Of a stretch of 64,000 nt of DNA, positions 1 to 21,652 are shown piece by piece (the first letter of the stretch is position 1; every line of letters begins with the position of its first letter). Under the pieces are notes generated by a model, which had not been told where the DNA came from, searched no databases, and was given only the letters and a program-made list of their open reading frames with translations. The translations under genes and the position numbers were made by a program. The stretch is from Hofstenia miamia (lineage: Eukaryota; Xenacoelomorpha; Acoela): the NCBI GenBank assembly GCA_004352715.1, contig SCFE01000011.1, forward strand, positions 1,817,796 to 1,881,795, in the 5' to 3' direction.

Positions 1-1800
1 TTTCAATAAAATATGCATGTCGTATTTACTACCATTGTGCATGAAAATCGGGGTAAATTGCGGGCTTCGATTTAAAATATTGCAACTATTGTGTGCTACG
101 CCTCTTATTTCTCCGGTGAAATGACAATGGTCCACTACTTTAACATCGCCATGTGCAAACACTTTTTTACAAAATATACATTTTGTTGCTGATGTCAACA
201 TGAGTTTCCTCCACTCCTCTGTTATTACTAGCTTGCAATAACGTTGTTTCATCTCATAGGACTGTTTTGCTAATTCCATCCATGGTCCATACATTGTTCG
301 CCCGTATAAATCTCACATGTTAATAGTTTGTCCATGCTACTTGTTGCCACACAGACACCTGAAGGAATTTGCTTTACATCTTGAATGGTATAGCTTGAGG
401 AAGGGTTTGGATGAACACTCTGGACTTTTCTGGAAATACACTCTATATCCAGAGTGGCAACCACGGGAACATAGTTCTGTGCTTGATATGCCTTAAATTT
501 AATTTTGTCTGTTTGATCCAGGAACGTAATTTTTGGTTCAGGTACGCCATTGCATTTATTCTCGTGCTTCTCCAAATTTTGTTTTGATNGGAACATAGTT
601 CTGTGCTTGATATGCCTTAAATTTAATTTTGTCTGTTTGATCCAGGAACGTAATTTTTGGTTCAGGTACACTATTGCATTTATTCTCGTGCTTCTCCAAA
701 TTTTGTTTTGATGCAAACCCTGATAAACATTTTGGGCAGAAAAATCCATTTTCATGATTCTTAAAAGACCTGAGACATGCATTTAAATTTGTAATTACAA
801 GATAGTGACTTTTTTCTGCGTCTTCTATTAATAATAAATTCACCATCTTCTGATGGTTGCATGGAGACATGTAAGCTGGCACAAGACAACGATCATTTAG
901 CAAGTATACGTTCACATTTATATAATTCCAAGTTTCAAATATGCATATATCATTTATTGACAATTGAAATGTTAATCCGGAATACTTTAATTCTGAAAGG
1001 AATTTTTTCATTCATGTTATTTCACTCTTGTTTTTAATTTCTGGGTGAAGGCAAGCTAAGATGGAATATATGAAGCAGAGGTTGGATTGACTGGTTTTCG
1101 GGTTTACGAGGAATTTGTTTCTTTTTATATATTCAGGTAAGGGAATATTCGAACCTCCACGACTCGGACAATATTTTGACACGCGAAGACCAACATTATT
1201 TATTCTCTTTAAAATAAATCCGCTCCCATTTGATGCGTAAATACAAATAAAACTTGCAATTTTATCGACCAGACTGTAGAAATTACTCTCATTTATACCT
1301 TATCTGAAAACTGATATGGGTCTTGATGTTGGATAGAGAACTGCAATCTGTTCACTGGCATTTTCAATTGGTTTAACCATTTCAATTTCACAGGTTAAAT
1401 ATATTTTTGCTGAATAATATGTGGAAACTTGGTGTGAAACCTCCTCACGTATTGCATTGTAATGATTTGCAAAAGCCTCGTAAACATCTATTGAATCGAG
1501 TTGATCAGACAAATAGTTTGAAAAGGCTCCTCAACATGCATTTTCTGTTTTGTGTATAGTGTGTTCATAGTTATTCAAAACCAGAGATGGTGAAATCTGG
1601 TTTGGATGGTTTTTATCAAAATGCTTGTGTAACTCTGACTTACTCCCAAAATAGGTCTTGCAAAACAAGCAAAAATTAACCGTTGTCCGCTTATGTTTGG
1701 TCCGAAGGTGGGATCTCACTTGTTTTGGGCGGGGACTTGTGTATGCGCACAAACCACAGAAATATTGAGAGGGCGTCTCTGGTCTAAATAGACCACGCAT
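1..1800 (-). pseudogene. Polinton-type DNA polymerase B, N-terminal part, broken and cut by the window edge
   Basis: Minus-strand coding remnants appear in order: 1800-1531 (two C2H2-like fingers), 1512-1300, 1011-590, 588-270 and about 280-1. The 1011-590 piece has the block around HYLVI followed by a CPKC...H...C finger. The next piece has the start of the exonuclease-like region (ATLDIEC). The last has CIFCKKVF, DHCH, AHNSCN and FTPIFMHN. These blocks in this order are typical of the large protein-primed polymerase B proteins of Polinton/Maverick-like elements in animals. The catalytic polymerase motifs would lie before position 1 and are not visible. The frame is lost near 275, at the N at 589 and between 1300 and 1011, so this copy looks dead, although an assembly join contributes. 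Family call fairly sure; completeness unknown. Confidence 0.7.
466..712. repeat. 123-bp direct duplication around a single N (probable assembly join)
   Basis: Bases 466-588 and 590-712 are nearly identical and are separated by one N at 589. A few substitutions (for example cgccatt against cactatt) separate the copies, as two haplotypes would. The duplication sits inside the polymerase B remnant and would disrupt it artificially. Confidence 0.75.
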
Positions 1801-2102
1801 TAGTAAAGTGTTGGAGAAAATTTAAAAAAACGCAAAAGAATAATTTTAACATAAAACGTAAATCGTATTCAAAAAGATGGAATAATTTTTGTTTTGACAC
1901 GTATTTGATTTTTAAAAAATTATATAAACACAGTATAGTGGGAAACAAGTAATCAGTAATAGACATATAATACACATGAATGTTTAAATGAAATTACATT
2001 TAACTAAATAAATAAAAAAACTTTGTGTTGAATAGATATTTATGCATGCAACGATAAACAATCAGTAATGTTAACTCTCTCTTCCCATAAAAAACGTCAA
2101 TT

Positions 2103-3102
2103 NNNNNNNNNNNNNNNNNNNNNNNNNNNNNNNNNNNNNNNNNNNNNNNNNNNNNNNNNNNNNNNNNNNNNNNNNNNNNNNNNNNNNNNNNNNNNNNNNN
2201 NNNNNNNNNNNNNNNNNNNNNNNNNNNNNNNNNNNNNNNNNNNNNNNNNNNNNNNNNNNNNNNNNNNNNNNNNNNNNNNNNNNNNNNNNNNNNNNNNNNN
2301 NNNNNNNNNNNNNNNNNNNNNNNNNNNNNNNNNNNNNNNNNNNNNNNNNNNNNNNNNNNNNNNNNNNNNNNNNNNNNNNNNNNNNNNNNNNNNNNNNNNN
2401 NNNNNNNNNNNNNNNNNNNNNNNNNNNNNNNNNNNNNNNNNNNNNNNNNNNNNNNNNNNNNNNNNNNNNNNNNNNNNNNNNNNNNNNNNNNNNNNNNNNN
2501 NNNNNNNNNNNNNNNNNNNNNNNNNNNNNNNNNNNNNNNNNNNNNNNNNNNNNNNNNNNNNNNNNNNNNNNNNNNNNNNNNNNNNNNNNNNNNNNNNNNN
2601 NNNNNNNNNNNNNNNNNNNNNNNNNNNNNNNNNNNNNNNNNNNNNNNNNNNNNNNNNNNNNNNNNNNNNNNNNNNNNNNNNNNNNNNNNNNNNNNNNNNN
2701 NNNNNNNNNNNNNNNNNNNNNNNNNNNNNNNNNNNNNNNNNNNNNNNNNNNNNNNNNNNNNNNNNNNNNNNNNNNNNNNNNNNNNNNNNNNNNNNNNNNN
2801 NNNNNNNNNNNNNNNNNNNNNNNNNNNNNNNNNNNNNNNNNNNNNNNNNNNNNNNNNNNNNNNNNNNNNNNNNNNNNNNNNNNNNNNNNNNNNNNNNNNN
2901 NNNNNNNNNNNNNNNNNNNNNNNNNNNNNNNNNNNNNNNNNNNNNNNNNNNNNNNNNNNNNNNNNNNNNNNNNNNNNNNNNNNNNNNNNNNNNNNNNNNN
3001 NNNNNNNNNNNNNNNNNNNNNNNNNNNNNNNNNNNNNNNNNNNNNNNNNNNNNNNNNNNNNNNNNNNNNNNNNNNNNNNNNNNNNNNNNNNNNNNNNNNN
3101 NN
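2103..3102. other. Assembly gap, 1000 N
   Basis: Exactly 1000 N, so probably a placeholder. Long open frames reported across it would be empty. The integrase fragment at 3103 must begin inside it. Confidence 0.98.
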
Positions 3103-3794
3103 TTTGGCACAGACGACTATTTTATACCTATGGAAGAAATATTTACAGTTATAAAGGAAGCTCATGATCAATGCCACGGTGGTTACAAACGAACACTAGC
3201 CAAGTTGAAAACCTATTGCAATATAAGCAGAAAAATGGTCGAATTCTTTGTTAGTATTTGTGAGGCATGTCAGCAGAAGAAGTGCCAAAAGAAGAAATTG
3301 GTTGTTAAGCCAGTTAGAAGCAAAGATTTTTTATCCAGAGGTCAGGTTGATCTTATCGACTGGAGAACAGAACGAGATGGAGAATATAACTGGATTCTCA
3401 ACTATCAAGACCACTTTACTAAGTTTGTTATTTTTAAACCACTGAAGACTAAGCGTACGGAGGAAGTTGCATTTGCCCTTCTTGACATCTTTTTAACTCT
3501 TCCGGATACATCATTAAAACCAAATATGGTATCTTGGACACAAGACTATTTAATGGGTTTATTCTCAAGTCATCCGTTAGATTGACTCTCACAGAAGATA
3601 GTCCAAACAATATATTATCAATTCGGGCAGCTGCCAAACAGGAGAGCATTGGTATAGGCGGCACAGGTCAAGGTTATTCAAAGTGCAATTGTACTGGAAC
3701 ATGTCAGAGAAGAACATGTAGATGTAAAAAAAACTCGTTAAAATGTTCCACCCATTGTCATCCAAATGGAAAAAAATGTTTGAACAAACTGTGA
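3103..3794 (+). pseudogene. KRBA2/Ginger-like integrase fragment with Cys-rich tail
   Basis: The frame that opens out of the gap has an integrase zinc-binding pattern (H-x3-H, then CEACQQKK) at about 3160-3290. It is followed by the start of a retroviral-type integrase core, including RGQVDLIDW (first catalytic Asp) and YQDHFTKF. The core fails after about 3510: the expected second Asp (SDNG-type motif) and the Glu are absent and the frame changes. A different frame then gives a Cys/His-rich tail (KCNCTGTC, CRCKKNSLKC, HCHPNGKKC) ending at 3794, a tail known from KRBA2-like integrases. I read this as a transposon-derived integrase with an internal deletion. Whether it belonged to the same element as the polymerase B at 1-1800 cannot be judged across the gap. 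Confidence 0.7.
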
Positions 3795-3938
3795 CTTTAT
3801 TAAGCTGTACTAATTAATTTTTCATTTGTGTTTTTTCGAACATAATACATGCATTTTGCGCAATCTTGTGTTTGGTATAGCTCGTTTATAGTAATTGGGC
3901 AAATTAATTGGGCAATACGCGAAAAGAGCAATTTTGAT

Positions 3939-4031
3939 GCTCAATTCTAGAATTGAGCAATACCGTTTGCTCAAATCTAGAATTGAGCAAGACACATGAT
4001 TGAGCACGACATATATATATATATATATATA
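3939..4031. repeat. Perfect 20-bp palindrome, imperfect second copy, (TA)n tract
   Basis: Bases 3939-3958 read GCTCAATTCTAGAATTGAGC on both strands. A near copy sits at 3969-3991, and an (AT)n run fills 4011-4031. This is in the spacer 3795-4280 between the integrase remnant and the CTR9 3' end. I see no gene in the spacer. Confidence 0.6.
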
Positions 4032-4280
4032 GTAGTGATTCAATATAATATCTATTCTAACAATAAAAAACTAAGAAATTTTTACAATTAAAGGAAAATT
4101 AATTAAAATGTTGAAAAAATTAACATATAATGCAGTGAATTTGTGTTGGAAATGTTGAAAATTTTTAATTATATAGAGGTGCAAAGGACCCGCTGCATCC
4201 TAGTAACGGGGTTCCTCGGCCCAGAGGGCTCTATCTGTCAACAAAAATTGAGTACTCTGATTTTACAGCGTACAACAATC

Positions 4281-15063
<10,783 letters not shown>

Positions 15064-15957
15064 CTCTCTACTAAAAATATTCGATTGAATAATACAATTT
15101 GTCACAAACAAATCTTTTTACATATAAATTTGAAATTTACTTTGGGTAGTTAAGACAAATGCTGAATTGTATCATCAGGTAAAACAATATATCAATAATA
15201 AAAACAACCCACACTGCCTTGTAAATTCTTGTTTTGTATTGATTTCTACATTTTATCACCCGTGTTGTACAAATGAAATCATACTTCCCGCATGTTACAA
15301 ATTATAAATTTCATTTACAAATTTTTAGAGAACATTGATTGCGTGATAAAATGTTTTGTATATGAATTTTATTGATATTCAATAAAAAAAAATATACAAA
15401 TTTTCAATTATAATAGCTATTTCAATCAACTTTTATTATAGGACGAAATCATTATGGCAATCCTTAGTCGAAAAATGATATGAAAAGCAGTTGAAATTCA
15501 AATAATTAATTTTTATTAACAACAACGTTCTTTAATGACAAAAGTTAGTTCAGATATAATTGTTACAAAGTGTATTGCATAAAGCTTTTGTTATACAATA
15601 AGCAGTATAATGTTTTTGACAACTTATGCATTAAAGGGGCGCGAACTTCAATAATGCCTAAACACATTAATGAAAATCACAAAAAAATCATTCAGATATA
15701 AGTGCCTAAAATTGCTGAAAAGCATATAAACCATTCGGATAATTTGAACTAAATGTCATGGTTTCAGACAATTCGAATAATCCGGATTTCACTATTTGAC
15801 AATAATAACTGTTGCTAATGAAGTACCAACCGATTTAATTAGTATTTTCCACACATATTGGTTATGACATAATGAGGATTTCATGCAGAATTTTCTCTAG
15901 GGTATATTGCAATAGTGCAATAGCACGACTTTATCAACAATGCAAGCTGCATTACGA
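15064..15957. other. CTR9 upstream region, no gene seen
   Basis: The roughly 900 bp before the CTR9 start codon are AT-rich. They should contain the CTR9 promoter and 5' UTR, but I can point to no specific promoter element or divergent gene. Confidence 0.5.
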
Positions 15958-15982
15958 GATTTTAGTGGTAACAATAACTGGT

Positions 15983-16444
15983 TCATTTCACTAATTTGCA
16001 TTCACCAGTGTAAAAGTAAAGAGCAAGAAATACGTAAATGTCATTAGCAACAACATCTTTCCACTTTATTATATTTATTTTACAATTCAATGATGAATTT
16101 TTATCAAAGAAGTGCTTTGCTCTTTCATTTGTACAAAGCACAATATGTTCAATTATATCATCAGTAATAAATGCCTTCACACAATCCAAAACATTACTAC
16201 TCTGGAAAATACCCACTACTGGATTTATACCATCGTATGTTTATAATAACGGGGGCTTAGGTGTAGGACGAACATCACTAAAACAATCACTGATTCTTTG
16301 AGATCCGCCTCCTAATGCCACTGGTTGGTTATCAGCACTTTTATATAAATCACTATCAAATGAACATTCGCTCTCTGAATCACTCTCATTACTTTCCTCA
16401 TGGTATGTGGTATCACTGTCACTAATTTTTTCATCTGAAGACAT
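15983..16444 (-). pseudogene. piggyBac-type transposase, N-terminal fragment
   Basis: Starts at 16444 with a Ser/Asp/Glu-rich leader (MSSDEKISDSD, ESNESDSESECSFDSD), typical of piggyBac transposase N-termini. It continues, after a frame change near 16245, into 16216-15983: GIFQSSNVLDCVKAFITDDIIEHIV and W-K-DVVANDIYVFLALYFYTG, the entry of the DDE_Tnp_1_7 domain. None of the catalytic aspartates is present. Short inverted repeats ATTTTAGTGG (15958) and CCACTAAAAT (16599) flank it and may be the ends of this deleted copy. Confidence 0.65.
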
Positions 16445-16619
16445 CGTGAATTATGATAAAAATGCAAGGGTACAAACGAAATCAAAACAAAACAACTAAA
16501 AAATGCACTAGAACTCCACTGCATGTGGATTGGCTGAAAGAAATGACGTCATCACGTCAATAACAATGACTCACAGTTTATTACGAGATTCCCAGCTGCC
16601 CACTAAAATGTTAAGAAGC

Positions 16620-17345
16620 ATGGATCACAGGGGTGTTCCACCGTTGTGGTATACTGTGTATGAAATGGATGAGACGGGTGATCGATCGTTTTAAAGAGGT
16701 TAAATTGTGTAGGAAATTAGCAGAGTTGTTCAGAATCATTACCAACTTGCTCACTCTGATAAAAAACTTCACTATAATCGTAATGATTCTGGTTGCAATA
16801 TCTTTCTATACATTTCAAAAGCTTTTGATAGGTTCCCTTATTCAATTCTTCTTCACAAGTTACGATTATTTGGCTTTGATGCTGATTTCATCGAACTCTT
16901 TCAGTCTTAAATGTCCAACCGTCGTCAATGTGTCAAGATCAATTCATTCATTTCTTCCCTTGCTCTTGTAGCTAGTGACGCCCCTCAAGGTTCTGGGTCA
17001 GCTGTTATTTTCTTCCTTGTTGCCATTAACAAATTCCCTTAATCTGTTCTCAATCCGCCTGGGTTACTGTATGCAAAACGCATTGAAAAGTATGATAATA
17101 TCATTAAAAATGATTTAATAATTAAATAAACTAAACTCTGTAAGCGAAATAGATATTTTGTCTAATAAACGTATACTTATTGATCAGGAAAATCTGCTCT
17201 TTTAGTGAGATGGAAGAGTCTCTACAAATATATACAACAATAAAATAAATTCCAGTAGACTGCATATATAGAAAGGGAATTATTATATTTTGCATTCCGC
17301 GGCTAAATAAAGTCATTCATTCATTATTATTATTATTATTACTCT
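16620..17345 (+). mobile_element. 5'-truncated LINE, reverse transcriptase remnant with (ATT)n tail
   Basis: A plus-strand frame from about 16815 to 17040 reads KAFDRFPYSILLHKLRLFGF, then, after a stop, MSNRRQCVKINSFISS and DAPQGSG, matching non-LTR reverse transcriptase (KAFDtvpHsiLl...SNRrQ.V...GvPQGS). The YxDD catalytic motif is not visible. The segment ends with aataaagtcattcattcatt followed by an ATT run at about 17320-17340, a common LINE 3' tail. One in-frame stop and a degenerate 5' part make it dead. Confidence 0.7.
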
Positions 17346-20040
17346 GTGTAGAAATTTATCCGCATACGCTTAAGGCGGTTCAACTTCTCAGAAATTTTAT
17401 ACCTTTTGAAATTCACTTAACCTTATGCGAACCCAAACCAATGTCAAATGCTCGATTGTATACAGACGAAGGAATAGGTTTTCCGGCAGAATACAAGAAA
17501 AAATAAACACGATTTCGTCAAGAAAAATGGTGAAAAATACAATAAATTACATAAAATGTGCAAAATATGCGATAAAAATCGAAAATAAAATTGAATAAAC
17601 AAAGCGCGCAGTACGTGGTTAACTCGAGGTAAAATAATATGATTAACTTCACTAAGTATAACTTAATTCAATATAACATGTGCAAATGAATGTCTTATCC
17701 GCTGACTTTAAATATAATTAATGTATCATATTTTGCAAATTGCAATTGAATAATCAAATTTTTCAAAATCTAGATGTTCTCAATATTTAAATTTGCGTTG
17801 GCATTGATGTAATTTTAGACTGCATATCTACTTTTCGTATATAGGTTCGTTAAACTTACTACCACAACTGCAAATTTTCTTACATTGAGATTGTTTCGAT
17901 CAACTTCGGACTCTTGCATTAATTTCTTCTATTTCACACATTTGAATTTACGTAAACTAGAATCTTATCAAAATATTCAAGTGCATCAATTTTAATATTA
18001 AAGATTTCCTTAGGTATAAATACATGAATGTATTACGTGCGAGATAGTTATTGCACAAATAGGAAGATATGTAGAATAGGGTGCACGCGGACAAATTAAA
18101 CAAATATATACTGTAAAAAACCATAAGAATTGTAATAACATACGTAAAAATTTTAAAATATAATAGGTATAGACCGATAACTTTGAATAATTAACCAATT
18201 CATAGCAGGCGGTTTATAATTAAGGACATTAATACAGAAAAGTTATAATTAATAAAATAACCATTATTAAAGAAATTACAAGATATAGAACTTAGTGTAA
18301 ATCAAGTTCTTCTTACTTGTGATTTTTAAATAAATTGGAACGTTTATAATTTACATCCGCTTTGGATTTTCCCGTTTTTATTTATTTCCACATTCTATTT
18401 TACCAATTAGTAAAACCGAATTTATAGCTAGCGTGACCCCATTGCATAAATTTTTACTGCATAGACATATTCCGCTAATACTGTTATAAATATATTTTGT
18501 ATAGTTCGGATGCACAGCATCGCCGAGGTGTAATTACAATGGGCCTGTAGCCACGCAATTCAAATAAATTTACTCAAAGTGTTAAATACATTAAGTAAAA
18601 CGTATAAAATTATATTTTTTCATACTTATATTGACCATTGAACATGGGAATCAACATAGGGCCATTAATAATTGAAGCATGTAATGCAAAAGCGATTATG
18701 TGCAAATCGCCTTTTTTAGTTTATGTTTGTATCTTTGCTAATGTAGTGTAGGTTAAGGGATTCTTCATAAAGCTATAATCAAAAGCACAATTCTAGAACA
18801 ATCGATTTGACAATTTTGTCAATTAACTCGTTCTTCCATTATGTTTTACTCAACAAATCCTCATTGCTTAGCAATGAAATACCTCGTTTTGATATTTAAA
18901 TTTGTTGGTTATGTGATGTAATTAACATTTTCTTCAAAGAGGTGCAGTAGCCTAATATTGATTCAATTCAGATATTTTCTACAGTCATTGCCTTCATTAA
19001 TGTGGGTAATTCACAAATCTACAAGATGCCATGAATAAGATTAAAATTTTTATAAAAATTCAATCAAATATGTATATTTATACACAAAAACTTTCTCATT
19101 AAATTATGTACTCATATATTAGTTGTTATAATAATACGAGTACAACACATTGAATAATCGAAATTTATATATTTTTATTTTTACCACAATGTAGTTAGAA
19201 ATTTTACCTAAGGTAAGGATTTGATTTAAACTAAAAATGTATAGATTTAAATATACTTCTATATTATGCAAATTGACAAAAATTTTCTATGAATTTCAGG
19301 TTTTCTGTGCTATTGTCCATAAATATATACCGCTTACTATCGCGTGCTACGAATTTGGTTAATTATGCAAAGTTATCGGTCTATATCTATTATTTTTTAA
19401 ACTTTTTACGTATTGCAATTCTCATTTTTTGACCCTATATTATTTATTTTGTCCGCGAGCACCTCATTTAATACATTCGCCGAATTATTCGTAGTAAATA
19501 TTGGAATCAACTTTATTAGGGACATCTTAAACTTCCATTTGCTAATAGTCCAAATACAATTGTATTATAAATATATTCCTTTTAACTGCCTATATACTGA
19601 TATAATCATAATATATTTGTTTGGATATATAAAGGAACATTGTTTTTGGACTTAAAAAAAATACAGTTTACATATTTAATTCTCAATGACTGCTGCATAT
19701 TACGTTAATTCAATCAATGAATGTTTAGTGCATAATTTTGAAATCCTTTGGATTTTCTTGAATTCTGTATCATTAACATCGATCAGTTTGTTCCCTGTGA
19801 ACCATATCTTATGCTTTCACTAATTATATAGACATTGAAGCGTGTAGAAAAGTACTTCAAAAAAATTTACGCAAAAATATGAGAAAATTGCTAAATAGGT
19901 TGTAGCAAACATATTTTATTTAGTTTTTTATACAATAGAATAAAAAAGCTGCTAATAACAATAAAACAAAGCCAAAGTATAAGTATTACAAAATCAAATT
20001 TAAAAGGTATCAGCTGATATCTATTGGCAACATTTCGTCC
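17346..20040. other. AT-rich intergenic sequence, nothing recognised
   Basis: About 2.7 kb with short, low-complexity open frames only. I see no conserved protein motif, RNA gene or repeat with clear ends. Confidence 0.5.
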
Positions 20041-20046
20041 AATATT

Positions 20047-20413
20047 GTAATGGGGATTTTCAATAAAATATAAATTTGAATATTCTTAGCTAAAAATGTT
20101 TAACTTAGTTTAAATTCCTTAAAAATAAAAAACCAATAAAAAATATTTGCTAAATTTTGCAGAAATTCATTGTCTTTTTCTTGTTCAGATGATGTCACTA
20201 CCTTTTGAATCATAAAACTATTACTTTGTAAGATAAAATTCTGGAAAATCTAATGGTAGTGACATCATCTGAACACGAAAGAGACAGTGAATTCTGCAAA
20301 AATTAGCAAATATTTTTTAATGGTCGCTTCATTTTTAAAGAATTTAAACTAAATTGAACATTTTTAGCTAAAATATTTACATTTAAATTTTACTGAAAAT
20401 CCCCCATTCCTAT
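20047..20413. repeat. Foldback element with arms of about 155 bp
   Basis: Left arm from about 20047 to 20205 and right arm from about 20255 to 20413 are imperfect reverse complements. They run from the outer gggattttca end, through tagctaaaaatgtt and gcagaa...cactgtc, to the innermost cagatgatgtcactacc / ggtagtgacatcatctg. The loop is about 50 bp. There is no coding frame. This is the form of a MITE or foldback element; a transcript would make a long hairpin. Confidence 0.75.
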
Positions 20414-20830
20414 TTGTGTTTTACGATTGGTACATTTTTAATCCAACCAAATCACAAATCTTAAATCTTTATTATTATTTAATGCACACTTCTCAGGCAG
20501 CAAAATCAGTGCAAGTGGTTGGATGAAAAAAGTTATAGCCCCATTTTATCAATATGCTCCTTTATCACCAAACCAAATCCTATACCTTTCAAATTCATAT
20601 CAAATCTATCAAATTTATTTTTCAATTGACATTTTCACTCATTAAATTTTTAATACTAAATATTGTTTTGTTTGAACTATCATTGTTTTACAAATGCAAA
20701 CCATAATGATAATATACCACTAGATTGGATTGAAAACTGATTCCCAGTGTCATGCATGATGTTATTGAAAGGAATCACTCCTGTTCTTTTTCTAATAAGC
20801 CAAGCTTTACAAATTGAAGTCTTTATCATC

Positions 20831-21652
20831 TACCCAGATAACAAATTTTGGTCTAAACAACGTTGTTTTTTAGTTGTTTTTTTATGGTTGTTTTAATGTT
20901 GAAATGGTACTCTTTTGACTGGTCTAAACAACGTTGTTCCAACAACGTCACATTAGGTTGCTTTTTGGTTGTTTTTTCTGAATAAAAAAGCCCTATTTTT
21001 AGGTTGTAACAACATTATTTTATGTTGCCCATGATTGTTCTAGCATTACTTTTATATACAATACATCAAATTTATATTGATAATCAGTTCAAACATTGCT
21101 GTTTAAACTAACACAAGCCCAACAAAGAGCAGAACAGTAATACAATAAATACATTAAATACAACAATTGCTGAAATTTTGAATGAATGTCTTGATTTTAA
21201 ATGATAACAATAAGAATAAATATCTGTCAAATTTAACAAAAATTTTAACTTTTAAAGTTAAGTATAATTTTGAAATAATACTTTTTTAAATCGTAAAGAA
21301 TCTCTTCTGCTCAAATGTAACTTTTTTATCTGAAAGATAATTTGAAGGTTTCCAAATATTCATGAATAAATTATTTTGAAAATTTGCTTACCAAGTATAT
21401 TATAATTTTTCACAAATTGAATATTTCAAAAAAGCTTTTTGCAATTCTGTTCTCTATACAAAAATGATCTAGTAATCAAAATGATGAAGTGAGTTCTATT
21501 TGCAAGCATCTGCTTGAATCTTCAATTATCACATTTTTAGTTGCTCAAATTAGTATTAATGGTTGTTATTATGATGTTAATGGTTGCTGCAACAACCAAA
21601 AGTATGAAACAACCATAAACAACGTAAAAACAACCAAAATTGTTATCTGGGT
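20831..21652. mobile_element. Non-coding 0.8-kb element with TACCCAGATAACAA ends
   Basis: The left end TACCCAGATAACAAATTTTGGT is mirrored at 21632-21652. Subterminal copies of GTTGTTT/AACAACC and CAACGTTGTT motifs occur inside both ends. The TA at each extremity could be a TA target duplication. I find no transposase in it. Confidence 0.6.

Noticed and set aside
2068-3177. Long open frames across the first N block
   Set aside because: They consist almost entirely of N; only the plus-strand part after 3102 carries real coding signal.
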